The translations under genes and the position numbers were made by a program. The notes below the pieces were generated by a model. It worked only from the letters and a program-made list of their open reading frames with translations, did not search any database and was not told where the DNA came from. Below, piece after piece: positions 10,216-19,778 of a DNA stretch of 21,352 nucleotides (the stretch's first letter is position 1; every line of letters begins with the position of its first letter). This stretch comes from Cudoniella acicularis (lineage: Eukaryota; Ascomycota; Leotiomycetes; Helotiales; Helotiaceae), in NCBI GenBank assembly GCA_013054445.1, contig JAAMPI010001001.1, positions 1 to 21,352 on the forward strand, given 5' to 3'.

Positions 10216-10306
10216 TACACCCCTGTCTCTACACCCCTGTCTCTACACCCCTGTCTCTACACCCTGTCTCTACACCCTGTTTCTGTACCCTGTTTCTATA
10301 CCCTTG
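10216..10306 (+). repeat. Minisatellite 4, unit 13-14 bp (CCCTGTCTCTACAC)
   Basis: About six to seven units. The first three are near-identical (ACACCCCTGTCTCT) and the later ones degenerate to CTGTTTCTATACC. A 15-bp motif, GGATCCCGTTTTGGC, lies at 10368-10382 and differs at one base from 7789-7803. Two overlapping open frames here (10123-10431 and 10178-10360) consist largely of translated repeat and are not called as genes. Confidence 0.9.
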
Positions 10307-10546
10307 CCGTTTGTCGTACCTATTTCCATACAGGAGTCAACCAGGCGCCTAACGCTATAAGGTGTGGGGATCCCGTTTTGGCTTCTACTGGTCCCCTGAT
10401 TGGCCCTGGTGGATCTAGGGGTATATTTTAATACTATAAAGAATATTTCTTGCCCCAGTTTCTTATAAGTTTAAGATTTTAGATCTGACAATAATTAAGA
10501 GGCCAGACTTTCAATCTCTTACGAACATTCACACATACGAACCAAA

Positions 10547-11176
10547 ATGCCCTCTCTATGGCCGTCGCAACTGCTTCCTACTACAGAGTTTCTAGCATCG
10601 GCAGAAAAGGAAACAACTGCTGTCCACTATCCTCCTTTTAATTCGACGTAACGAACCCGCGAGCAAGTAAAGTTCGAATTAGCGATAAGAGTAAAGATAT
10701 GCGAGAGTACAAAAATTTGGCCACCTTTACCCTCCTCGCTGTATTCAGAAACTAAGGCGAAGATCAAGGTCTCTTATATCAAGTACGATGATCCTGAAGA
10801 CGACGAGAGAGAATGGTAAGGGAGGGTTATAGGAAAGGGACTTCACGGGTCTCTTAGTGCTTTTCTTATTAGAGTCGAGCACAAGTATAGGCTGTTTATA
10901 GACTATAAACTATTAATAAGGCTATTAACTGTTTATATCAAGTGCTGTATAAAGCTGGAGCTGTATTATAAAGTTGATCAGATTGATCAGATCTTCAGTT
11001 TCAGGGACAACGATGAGATATCTAGAGGCATGGTCATCAGGATTTCATATAAAGAGATCGAGTAAATCATCTCTAGTAGAGTAATCGTTATGGAGGGGAT
11101 GCTTGTGAATACGGGCACGATCAAAACGGTCGGCGTAGATAGCAAATAGAGAAAGTAGTATCTATAGAACTAGTAA
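10547..11176 (+). pseudogene. Lightly mutated unknown gene (about 200 codons)
   Basis: An ATG in good context (ACCAAAATGCC) opens a frame that stays coherent for about 200 codons. Only three interruptions occur before 11147: TAA after FNST, TAA after DEREW and TAA after KEIE. The first and third fit a former CAA/CAG codon and the second fits TGG. The frame then meets a cluster of stops (11147-11176), one of which is presumably the real end. The protein is soluble and mixed in charge, with a DDPEDDER acidic stretch and no TM helix or signal peptide. I do not recognise the family. CpA and TpG are retained much better than in flanking genes, so this locus largely escaped RIP. The remaining stretch 11177-11459 holds no recognised gene. 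Confidence 0.5.
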
Positions 11177-11459
11177 ATGTCAGCTTGGCAAATAGGCAAA
11201 CTAGATAAGGGCTTGGTTTTTATACTTCTCTTTAGAATGCTTGAAAAAAAAAAATTTATCATATTGTATTATAGAAAGCAAGTGTATGACACGACAAGCC
11301 GCCCCTAATATAGCTTTCTTCTGATCAAAGTGAAACATGTTCTAGGCCTCAATCTCATTCCCGTTCCCGTCCTCCAACCTTGGGTTTCCATGGCTCGAGC
11401 TTTTACGCCGTATGTTAAGCGAGTTTCGGCTGTCACAACCCTACTTCGATCCCGCCAGG

Positions 11460-11572
11460 TGAGCTTCGAGAAGGCTTTTTTTGTTACACATCGCAAAAAG
11501 GCATGTCACTAATCACGTGCGGCCTTTAGCCATGAGTGTAAGGGTAATGTGATCTTTGGATCGGAGGCACTA
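11460..11572 (+). repeat. Dispersed repeat copy B (pairs with 3514-3634)
   Basis: Same-orientation partner of the repeat at 3514, sharing GTGAGCTTCGAGAAGGC(T)n, CACATCGCAAA, GTGCGGCCTTTAGCCA and GGATCGGAGGCAC. The pair is 7.9 kb apart. Two short opposing open frames overlap its left edge (11305-11512) but show no family signature. Confidence 0.8.
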
Positions 11573-11650
11573 GTGCAAACGCGCGACTTCGCCGCTAAGG
11601 GAATCGTTTAAAGTATATTAGAAGACTCTATCTAAGTTATACCCGAAGTT

Positions 11651-12726
11651 TCACAGTTTTTTATATTTATAGAACCTATAAGCGGATGCTTGCGCTAGGG
11701 ACACCAACCATACGAGCTCCTCCGTACGCGGCGTGACTTTTAGAAATAGGTGCTATATATATTAGTATCCTTTTATAGTTCTTTTATAATACTGTGACTT
11801 ACTTTGGCGAGTTGTTTAGATGATACTGACATTGTCATAGGCAAGAAGTTAATAGCGTCTTCGGACTAGAGATTTGGCCATTACAAGCCTAGTGTCCTAT
11901 CGTCTATACCATTTTCTATAAGCTGCTTTATCACGGGGCCTAATGCCCTGATATCTTCTAAATTGCTTGATTGAGTGCTTCTACGACAGAGCTCGGGATT
12001 TGCTAGGTTTTGGTATCAGTAAGCGGAACAACTATAGAATACGCTATATACCGATCTTAACCTCTCCTTTAGAAGACAACAGGATATTAGAGCAGGTAAT
12101 AGCGCTATGAGTTATATTATATGAGATGAAAAAGGAAATACCCTCGAGAATCTATAAATCAAGAGTAAGCTTAAAAGCCGTCCTAGATAGGAATGACTTA
12201 CCTAGTGTATAATAGTGGCTAGTTAAGGCTCGTCTGGACGTGCGATTGTGAGCTCTTCTAAAGATATGGCCATATACTCAGAAACGACATAAAACACGTC
12301 TTCGAAAGAGAATATCTGATGTGAAAGAAGAACGTTGTCGTGTTAAAGCTGACGAAGAAAGGAGAGCTTCTTACTCGTACTAGGGCCAGAAAAGCTCCTT
12401 ACTGTAAACAGCTCTTTGGTTGCGGGTTCCCTCTAGACTACTGCTACAGACCTACCTAATTCCAGGCTATAAGCTATCCGATAGTGGTCCCAGGGGCGTC
12501 CTTCTAGTATAGTTACTGGCTCTAAGGTATATAAAGTTGACGGATTTATAGGGAGGATTCTTTCGCTCTAGCTCTTATGATAGGCCCTTCTAGCGGGGTT
12601 TGTTAGGGCCAGTACTAGGGTTTTGTCATCGTCTCTTAAAGGAGTTGATTCTCTACTAGACGGGTTCACCGTCGGCTCTCTACCACTGCTAGGGAACCAG
12701 GAAGGGGGTCTGTTATAAGAAGCTAT
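11651..12726 (-). pseudogene. Relic of a fungal pseudokinase (protein-kinase-like fold), two probable introns
   Basis: A possible start is ATA (mutated ATG) at 12726. The N-terminal polar region leads into RPWDHYRIAYSLELGRSVAV, then ATKELFTVRSFSG (the VAIK-strand equivalent, with Arg where the ATP-binding Lys is expected). LSFLRQL-HDNVLLSHQIFS and EDVFYVVSEYMAISLEEL (hinge) follow. A clean intron at 12201-12152 (GTAAGT...TATAG) leads to THSAITCSNILLSSKGEVKI, where the HRD Asp and Lys are absent and no DFG follows. The C-lobe reads LEDIRALGPVIKQLIENG, SEDAINFL and SSKQLAK. A second likely intron begins at 11802 (GTAAGT), and the end is LVWLVSLAQASAYRF-YKYKK with TGA at 11653-11651. One frame change near 12030 is unexplained. 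The missing catalytic residues cannot be produced by C-to-T changes, so the ancestor was already a pseudokinase. Mutation is moderate. Confidence 0.72.
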
Positions 12727-13059
12727 GCTAGCTGAAATACTAAAGTCTAAGTGTCTTAGTAAAAATGTATAAGGTCAAGAGCAATTGCTTATAGTATATA
12801 GGAAGGTATAAAAGTTGTTGTCGAGGGAGCCAAAACTGGCCCTCGTTTAAACATAAGCTCGGCTATAACAGAACTTTAACTAGGTTCCTATTGAAACACG
12901 CTACTTGGTTTCTATTTATATCCGATAGGGAGCCAGAAATAGACCCCGAATACGTTAGTGATAGGCATATAACAAACGAACCGTAATCACTTAGGTGCGT
13001 TAGGGGACTATAATAAGTATAGATAAGTGTTATATAGCTAGAACTTTACTTCTAGTGCC
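12727..13059. other. Intergenic with two copies of GGGAGCCA-AA element end
   Basis: GGGAGCCAAAACTGGCCCT lies near 12826-12844 and a diverged copy, GGGAGCCAGAAATAGACCCC, near 12936-12955, in direct orientation about 110 bp apart. Both resemble the right end of the MITE-like unit at 4676. The stretch between the pseudokinase and DUF3723 genes otherwise shows no gene; their divergent promoters would lie here. Confidence 0.45.
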
Positions 13060-15617
13060 GAAATACGTGGTCAATAATATAACAAGCTCAAGTAGAGGTC
13101 ATCGAGAGGAAGCTCGCGGAGGATAGAGGCATATACTTTAGAGGGACAGTACGTGTGAGGCTTTAATGCTTATATTTCGGAGACTAGTGCTCTCGAGAGC
13201 TTGATAGGAAGATCGTATAAAGCTTAAAGGACACGTTTAAAATTGAAGGTTGCCTTCGATTAGAACCTAGGCATCACATCCCGGCACTAATCGATCAGCA
13301 AACCCTAGAACTCGCTATCAAATCCTCTCTAGGGGTCTCCGCCGTAGCTCTCTTAGATAATCCTAAAGAGCTGCCTCCCGAACTAAAGATCGCTCTAAAC
13401 TATAGCCTTAAATGCCTCTATAGGCGTCACCGATTATAAGCTGTAAAAGAGATTCTTCTACCTAAGGATAAATAGTAGATAGTAGATCTCTATCTCGTAG
13501 GTATATATATATCTCAACACTTGGCTTTTTCTAACGAGTGCGTTACCAGATATCAGTTTAGGTTTAAGATAGGCGCTATCTAAGGAGTATTTAAACTCGA
13601 TAAACTTTTCCGATAGCGAAATATATTAGAAACTCCGATAGTATATGTTATATCCTAGTTCGATAACAATGTTCTCGGAAAAGAGATAGTAGGCACGCCT
13701 TAATAAGGACAAACGAAAAGAACTAAAACAGTTTTTAAAGTATAAAAGGTTTACTACCGCTTTTGACGCTTTACTTGTGATACCTGTACTCTAGATAGGC
13801 CTACGGATCGGTATACTATACAAGCTTATATTAATAAGGTACGACGAGGTAAGTATACTTATAATTCGTCTTTAGTATTTTTATTAATATATATATAAGA
13901 GCTCTTATATTATCTTAGCTATATTCTAGAAGTATAGTCGAAAATATTAGGAGGGGATTACGAGCTAATACGTATTATAGATCGACCTACTATAGAAAAA
14001 TTATAATTAAAGTCTATAGAAGACCTAGCGGCACTAGAACTATCTTTTCGTAAGGGCAAATTATTCTATAATATATAAAGGCAATAGGATCGGCAATCTA
14101 TCTAGAAGAACTTATAAGAAGTCTTAGGGCTAATACTATTAATATATAGCTTCTTTAAAGACTTTAAGTACGTTAACCCTCTCGCGAAGATTCTAAAGCG
14201 CCTCTTCGGGAAGACAAAAGACACCGTATATCAGGCTATAGGGCAAATCTTTTCGGGATATAATTAGAAAGATAACGAGTATATAGTATAGTAGTTAGAA
14301 AGGTCATTCCGTTCTAAGAGTAGTAACCTATCAGACTAGTTCGAGTTTGGCTACCGACAGGTATAGTTATATTCCTGGCGTCACTTTACGGAACTCATCG
14401 AGGAATGTCTAAGAAAGGAGGATAGTCGACCTACCCTAGTGCCTTAAGAGCCAGATAAAGTCCTATAATACGAATTTACTACCCTAGCGAACAAGCTAGG
14501 GTTCGAGTCCGAACAGATCAGTCTACTAATATCGCTAAATCTAGACAGGGAGGTAGCTCGTAAAGCACTACTTAAGGGTCGAGATCCTCGCTATTTTAAA
14601 TACGGTAAAGCTAATTTTAAACGCTTCTAGGATCAATTAGTCGATATATATCGCGCTACTATCTATATGCCGCCAACTTATATAAAGCCCCCCCTATTAG
14701 TCAATAGACTAGGGGAATCTCTTAAGCGAAGATACGGCCGCGTATTCTAAAAGGCGTATAAGGATGACCGGGACTTCCTTTTCCTGGATGTCCTATATTC
14801 ACCTCGGAAAGGCGAAGGAGAAGGGGTTTCTTTATTCTACGTTAGAATGTCGGTATACTTTGCCTTTTTCGGGAATCCTCTAAACACTAGTCCCGGGAGT
14901 CGTCCTTCCACGCCACTAAGAACCACGGCTGACCCACCCGTTGCCCGGCCTAAGAAGAGGCCTAGGAACCTAGACAGACGCCGTAGTATCAGCCGGAAGA
15001 GCCGTTCTGCAAGCCCTACCAGGCCTTCGCACCGCTTAGAGCGACGAAGAGAACGCCTAGCCTCGTCTTAGCGCGAGAGACGGCGTAGTCCGGGAGCTGA
15101 TACGGTAAACAAACCGCCACCGGAAAATCCAAGCAATAAGCCGGGGCCTTCGCAGAGCATAGCACGCATTCCATAAGCTACGGAGTCAATGGCGCTTGCT
15201 AGGAATGAGATATCTGAAGTAACACAGGATACTAGAGTACCTAACCAAGAACAGGCAATGACAGACGTCAATTATCAAGCGCCACTTGTACCACCTCGAG
15301 TATTCGTCCGAATTTGGCAAAACGGCGTCTTCGAAGACCAACGGACGACACTTGCTCTAGATCGATCTAAGGTAGAGCGATTTGCAGGCAAACAACTTAG
15401 AAAACAGATGTATTTATTTAACATAATAGGGCGTGCACTAACTTCAAAGAACTGTTTTAATGCTATCATTATAGATGGCACGCAAACATTGATTCTTGTC
15501 CTAGCTAACCAGCTCGATATTAGCCGTCAGCTAGTCGTATCCACAGGGGAGTTTACTCCAAACCCAGGCCCGAGCGAAAGAGGCGAGCGAACTACGAAGC
15601 TCATCAAAAATAGTTAG
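13060..15617 (+). pseudogene. DUF3723-family gene, RIPed in its 5' two thirds, two introns
   Basis: The frame from about 13060 contains ERKLAEDRGIYFRG, SLKDTFKIEGCLRLEPRHHI, LELAIKSSLGVSAVALL, LYRRHRL-AVKEILLPKDK and IVDLYL. Intron 1 (13501-13549, CTAAC branch) joins it to DISLGLR-ALSKEYLNS, FSDSEIY and ARLNKDKRKELKQFLK, then TTAFDALLVIP. Intron 2 (13849-13901, GTAAGT...AG) joins to LLYYLSYILE, IDRPTIEKL, FKDFKYVNPLAKILKRLFGK, LANKLGFESEQISLLISLN and DREVARKALLKGRDPRYFKY, ending in FLFLDVLYSPRKG and VYFAFFG. This order is the DUF3723 pattern; the family is fungal and its biochemical role is unknown. From about 14840 a Ser/Arg-rich tail (RSISRKSRSASPTRP) and a 142-codon stop-free end to TAG 15615-15617 follow. 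Only two stops fall in the last 780 bp against dozens before. The start codon is not certain. Confidence 0.88.
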
Positions 15618-16110
15618 GCTCTATATTAACCCTCCTAAATGTGAGGAAGTTAGCGGTAACTAATTAGTAAGGATTAGATATGACCTTGTTTTAGAAAACA
15701 GAACAAAATATATACTCTCTCAAACATCCCGACACAAGAAAGCCTGCGCCAAAAAGAAAATACTAATAGCTTTAGAGGCAGGGAAATTCACTTAACAAGT
15801 GGTAGAGCCTCCTCGAGTCCGGCGATAGGAGCAGTGTCTCGCCACTGTCGAGCCAGGCTTGAATTTGACTTGTAGTGAGTTAAGAAATATAATCTAAGTT
15901 TCGACACAATCCTGTAGCCCGTTTAATACTTATAGTAAAAGTCTTTTAATTGTTTGACCGACCCTGTCGAATATAATCAACTAGATAAAATAACAGAAAT
16001 AGCATGATCTTCATTAAAGAATGACGGCTTTCACCCCAAATAGAAACTCTCTAACCAGCCCCCCGAACCTCCTTTACAACTACTATGTCTGCTACCAGAG
16101 TAGGCTAACC
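15618..16110. other. Intergenic between DUF3723 and the unknown minus-strand gene
   Basis: No gene is recognised. An imperfect inverted pair, TCACTTAACAAGT (about 15788) and ACTTGTAGTGA (about 15869), brackets roughly 90 bp. The region is weakly RIPed. Confidence 0.35.
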
Positions 16111-16470
16111 TTATTCTTTGTTCATAATCCCACTGCCTTCATGATGCTCTTCTTCTGCCACAGATTCCGGTAATAGAGCACCGGATCGTCGTCCACGGGA
16201 TCCCCTTTCTTGGTATCGCTTTAGTAATTCACCTGGATATAATACGACAATCTCGGGCAAATAATCTTCGAATCCGCTCTCACCTGATATATGGCTTAGA
16301 GAAACCTCGCCGTAAGAAGGACAATCATCTGATGCTGCGTTTAATGCCTTCCGACGAGACATCTATTTCGGCTTCTAAACTTCTATACCGACGCTATAGA
16401 ACCCTTTTGCCCTCGGCCTACTATCAGACCTCCTCGGCCCTACCACTATTATTCTATATCCTAAAAACAT
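16111..16470 (-). pseudogene. Lightly mutated unknown gene, about 119 codons
   Basis: The minus-strand frame from ATG at 16470 reads MFLGYRIIVVGPRRSDSRPR and continues in frame. Two TAG codons (16376-16374 and 16365-16363, fitting former Trp/Gln) lie just before the longest stop-free part, 16362-16111. That part contains PSYGEVSLSHISGESGFEDY and a Glu-rich end, then a TAA. The alternative is that only the ATG at 16362 was used, giving an intact 83-residue protein. It is acidic, soluble and without a signal peptide or TM helix. I do not recognise it. CpA/TpG content is higher than in the flanking relics, so it sits in the same low-RIP island as the DUF3723 3' end. Confidence 0.4.
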
Positions 16471-16964
16471 GTTGCTTATAATAATAGAGTAGAAAGTAAC
16501 TACTTGGCGGTGTGTACTATAGTATAGAGTAGTCGAGGCGTTTAAGTAGTAGTTTTTTATAAGCTTTTTATAAGCTAGACATATTTAATATGTTAGATAA
16601 GTCTTGTTTTAGGCACCTTTATAAAACAAGCGCTAGAGAGGACAATTAGGACCAGAATTGGCTACCGTAGCTTTAAGGTGTCTATAGTAGACCTATCTTA
16701 TTATGTTACTTATAATATATTTAGCTATACTCCCGAATTAGATCGGGTTGCTTATTCGGATCTAAAACGGGCACCGCGTCTATTATTAGTAGCTATAAAA
16801 AATGATTGACGTAAAGAGTCAGAAACGGGATCCTAGTAATATACTATCTTATAAGTATTAAATCAGCTCGAAGAAAGCTATTAACAAGCTTTTATATCAC
16901 TAACCTCTCCTATTCTAGTTGATTATTTTCTCTTTCGAACATAGATATATACTCTCCCGTCACT
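16471..16964. other. Intergenic, RIPed
   Basis: TpA-rich sequence upstream of the ferritin-like relic. A stretch at about 16620-16800 could be a gene remnant, but no family signature was readable. GGGATCC flanked by AAAC at about 16827-16836 resembles the dispersed GGATCCCGTT motif seen at 7789 and 10368. Confidence 0.3.
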
Positions 16965-17984
16965 ATAAACGGTCTACTTTACGTATCTGCTATTATTATA
17001 AGGAGCTTTGTCGCCGTAGTACCGCTTTATAGTAACACTATAGACGTAGTAGGAGGTAGCTTGCCTGATATTAGTAAACTATTATAGATATCAACAAGTA
17101 TAGTTAAGGGTATCTAACTAGTACTATTTCTCGAAAACTTAGAAGCGTTATTCTTCTAGACTAGTTTAACAAACATTATAAAGTAGAGTATAAATAGGTA
17201 CCCGAACGACACTATTAAGGTTGTTACCGGTATTACTACTATAAGTGGCCTCGCTCCTAAATCTATAAATACTAACCTAATCCCCTCGTAGTAAGAAGAG
17301 GTTTACGTTACCACTATTATTGATCTACTTGAAACCTATAGCGCAGCTCCTATTCCCCTTTATAACTACTCTTTCCTAGTTAATTCTACTAAAGAATTTT
17401 TCGAGATTACTAATATAATCACCTCCGTCGATATAGGCGTAATTATCGGTCTTACCTAAGGTCTCGCGGTCACGGATCCACTACTTATATAATCGGTATT
17501 ATCGATACTCACTGTTAAGGCCCGTCAGGATACTTTCTTCTGGTATCTCGAGGGGAAAGTACCTAATCCGACACCTTTTAATACCGGTATTAGTAACATT
17601 TAGGCATATAACCTCGCCCTCTTATTTATCGTTCCCGGATCTTACTATATTAAGATTCTATTACCTATACTGCCTGCCCTAAATGTTTCGGACCTAATTA
17701 TAACCAACTCTACCAAGTCATCCCTTCGAGAGTTTAAGTAGGATCCGGCATAGATGACGTTTATTATAGAAGCTAGTAAGGAATTACTAGTTAGCTAGGT
17801 TAACTAGCTTAATATACCGGTATATATACCGTTAAATATTACGGTAAAAGGGAAAGGTATAGTAGCCGTACTACTAGAAATAAATAGGACAGTATTTATA
17901 GTAATAACAACGTAACAACCGGATAATTCCGACGATCTTACTCTTATAACGCTAGCGGGACTAGTAGTTTTAACATTGTCTTAA
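16965..17984 (+). pseudogene. RIP-inactivated Rds1-type ferritin-like (desiccation/stress-related) secreted protein, one intron
   Basis: An ATA at 16965-16967 (probably a mutated ATG) opens a hydrophobic leader (NGLLYVSAIIIRSFVAVVPL), suggesting secretion. The ferritin-like helices follow: LVLFLENLEALFF-TSLTNI, YPNDTIKVV. A likely intron at about 17230-17295 joins to EEVYVTTIIDLLE, NIITSVDIGVIIGLT-GLAV, TDPLLI-SVLSILTVKARQD and TFFWYLEGKVPNPTPFNTGI. The C-terminal domain reads AYNLALLFIVPGS, ILPALNVSD, VNITVKGKG-like and LAGLVVLTLS, with TAA at 17982-17984. The EEV-H and EARQD-type helices are the iron-site helices of this family, and Lys stands where family members have Glu (KARQD), which fits a G-to-A change. 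Rds1 relatives are stress- and sporulation-associated fungal proteins. About twelve stops, mostly TAG/TAA, make it dead. Confidence 0.82.
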
Positions 17985-18510
17985 GAATATGTTTAGAGAA
18001 TTTTAAATAGTTGTTTTAATATCTTATTTTAAAGATAATAGATTTGTTTAAAGGATTCTAATAGTTTTTGATTTTATTAAAAAGAACTTGTTTTAGATAT
18101 TAGTAGTTTAATACCTCTAATTTTGATTAAACAGTACTAGTTAATATACTTTTCCCTAATTAAACAATTCTCTTTTACTTTAGCTTAATACTTAACCCTT
18201 ATAAGTCATATAATATTAATAGTCAATTATACTATAATCCTATTATAACCATACCCTACGCCTCGCTAAGAAGTAAAGTGTTATACCTATATCGAGACTC
18301 CTTCTTCCCTATAGGACCTAAATTAAGAGGTTTATATTTAACACGTTTTATTTTACTTTATTATTTTATTTGATTTAAAATATTATAAATACAGTTTATA
18401 TTATATCCTCTCTATCGCTGTTCTCCTTCCTCTATTGCCGCCCCTCTACTCTCTATCGATTTTGTCGGTAAGCACCTAAAATCTCTCTACTACTCCGTCC
18501 TTATTCCTAT
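17985..18510. other. AT-rich intergenic stretch
   Basis: Very AT-rich up to about 18410, followed by a pyrimidine-rich run (about 18411-18450). It separates two genes that end towards each other. No gene, RNA or repeat is recognised. Confidence 0.4.
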
Positions 18511-19323
18511 TTACTCTCTAAACCAAGTATAGCGAGGGCCGGGACTTCTATTTAGGCGTTTAGCCCTTTTAATATTAAGAACATCTCCGTCGAGGCTATA
18601 CCTGAAATAAACATTAGTACTATAATACCCAGTTAATTGATTCGGGATCTCGTAAGACTCTATAAGATATATTAAATTACAAATACCTAAGAATTTCTTA
18701 TAGAAATTATAAACTATTTTAAATAGAATATCAAATTCTATATAACTTAAATAATAAGGCGCTTTAATGTCTTTAAGCATAATGCCACTTCCTTTAGACC
18801 AGGGTTTAGCGAGGCAGTCTCTAGGACCTAGAGTAACGAAGACTAGGTCTTAGAGACCGTAGAAATCCTCTAATTCGATAAGAGCCTTACGGACGCTATC
18901 TACTAGGTAAAATATATCTATAGCTAAAGATCGAACTTTCCGGCGATAGTAGTAGAAAAAGGCTGCCGTAATACGAAAGTAGAGATCTAAGGGACGTTTA
19001 TATGTCTAAGCTAAATATAAAGTATCGCAAGAAAAATCAATATAAATAGCGGCTATGTCGTCGTTGTTTCCTAGCTTTATATACCTCCGTAAGACCTCGG
19101 CCTAAGCCACGTAGCAAACTCGTAAGAGGGTTATTAGAGTCGCTCTTATTTATACTTCCTAGTTCGTCTATATGCCCGGAGTGCCTAGTGGTGTGTGACT
19201 AAGGTATTTCGGCTTAACTACGATTATTCTAGGTACGAGGGCGCTCGACTAGATTTTCGATTATATCTTAAGCGAAAGCTTCGAGAAGCTTAAGAAAGAG
19301 TCGGAGGGATTAGTATTCCCTAT
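18511..19323 (-). pseudogene. RIP-inactivated 2EXR-domain protein (left member of divergent pair)
   Basis: From a possible mutated start (ATA at 19323) the frame reads FLSFSKLSLKI-SKI-SSALVP and then RIIVVK. This is the F-x-FxxLPxEIRxxIWxxAL-PR hallmark of the fungal 2EXR domain, with TAG/TAA at the Arg/Trp positions. Next come LLRVCYVA-AEVLRRYIKLG (family pattern LLxVCREARxExL), then DIAAIYIDFSCDTLYLA (the fYidfekDtLyl strand), RKVRSLAIDIFYLV and LEDFYGL-DLVFVTLG. The last 90 codons (18780-18511) have no stop and end in TAA at 18513-18511. 2EXR proteins are abundant in filamentous fungi and have no assigned function. The length of 271 codons fits a typical member. The Met at 18780 is internal, not the start. 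Confidence 0.75.
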
Positions 19324-19778
19324 TTTTTCGAAGAGTATTTCGATATCTAGTTATTAGAGGACAAATATTTTTAAGTTAAATTTAAGACTAATAATTTGTT
19401 TATACGTATTTTCCTCTTTAAGGGAAAAGGTTACGAACTATAAGACTAGAGCTTAAAATAGACGTAGTACCGTAATTAGAACGCTACTAATTATCTAGTT
19501 CTAAGTTTAGGCTTCGGAGCTAGAACCGGTCCCTCTAAGCCTTCGTAGTAGTCAACCTATTCCTAGTAAGGCAAGCTAATAAGAAACACGTGACGAATCC
19601 GTAAATAGACGCCTAAAGTTAGTAGACTATAAGAGCTGTTCGTACTTACGGGCGGTCTTTAAATAGTTAATACTAAAAATATTTCTAGAGTATCTCCCCT
19701 AGTACCAAATTATATACTAAAGCACTAGAAGGCCGGCAAATTTTTATAGGCGACAACGTCTAAAGGCAAACTTTAATT
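19324..19778. other. Shared 5' region of the divergent 2EXR pair
   Basis: About 455 bp lie between the putative starts of the two 2EXR relics. The stretch is strongly TpA-rich and shows no gene of its own. It would have contained both promoters. Confidence 0.4.

Noticed and set aside
10123..10431. Two overlapping plus-strand frames of 102 and 60 codons
   Set aside because: Both consist largely of translated minisatellite 4.
11305..11512. Opposing 63- and 60-codon frames
   Set aside because: They overlap the dispersed repeat, show no recognisable motif and cannot both be real.
14495..14520. GGGTTCGAGTCC, a tRNA B-box-like sequence
   Set aside because: It encodes KLGFES within the DUF3723 frame, and no A box or acceptor stem pairs around it.
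15068..15481. Minus-strand frames of 67 and 68 codons
   Set aside because: Shadows of the low-RIP DUF3723 3' end.
15796..15830. GTGGTAGAGCC followed by CTCGAGTCC, resembling tRNA A and B boxes
   Set aside because: The boxes are only about a dozen bases apart, with no cloverleaf possible.
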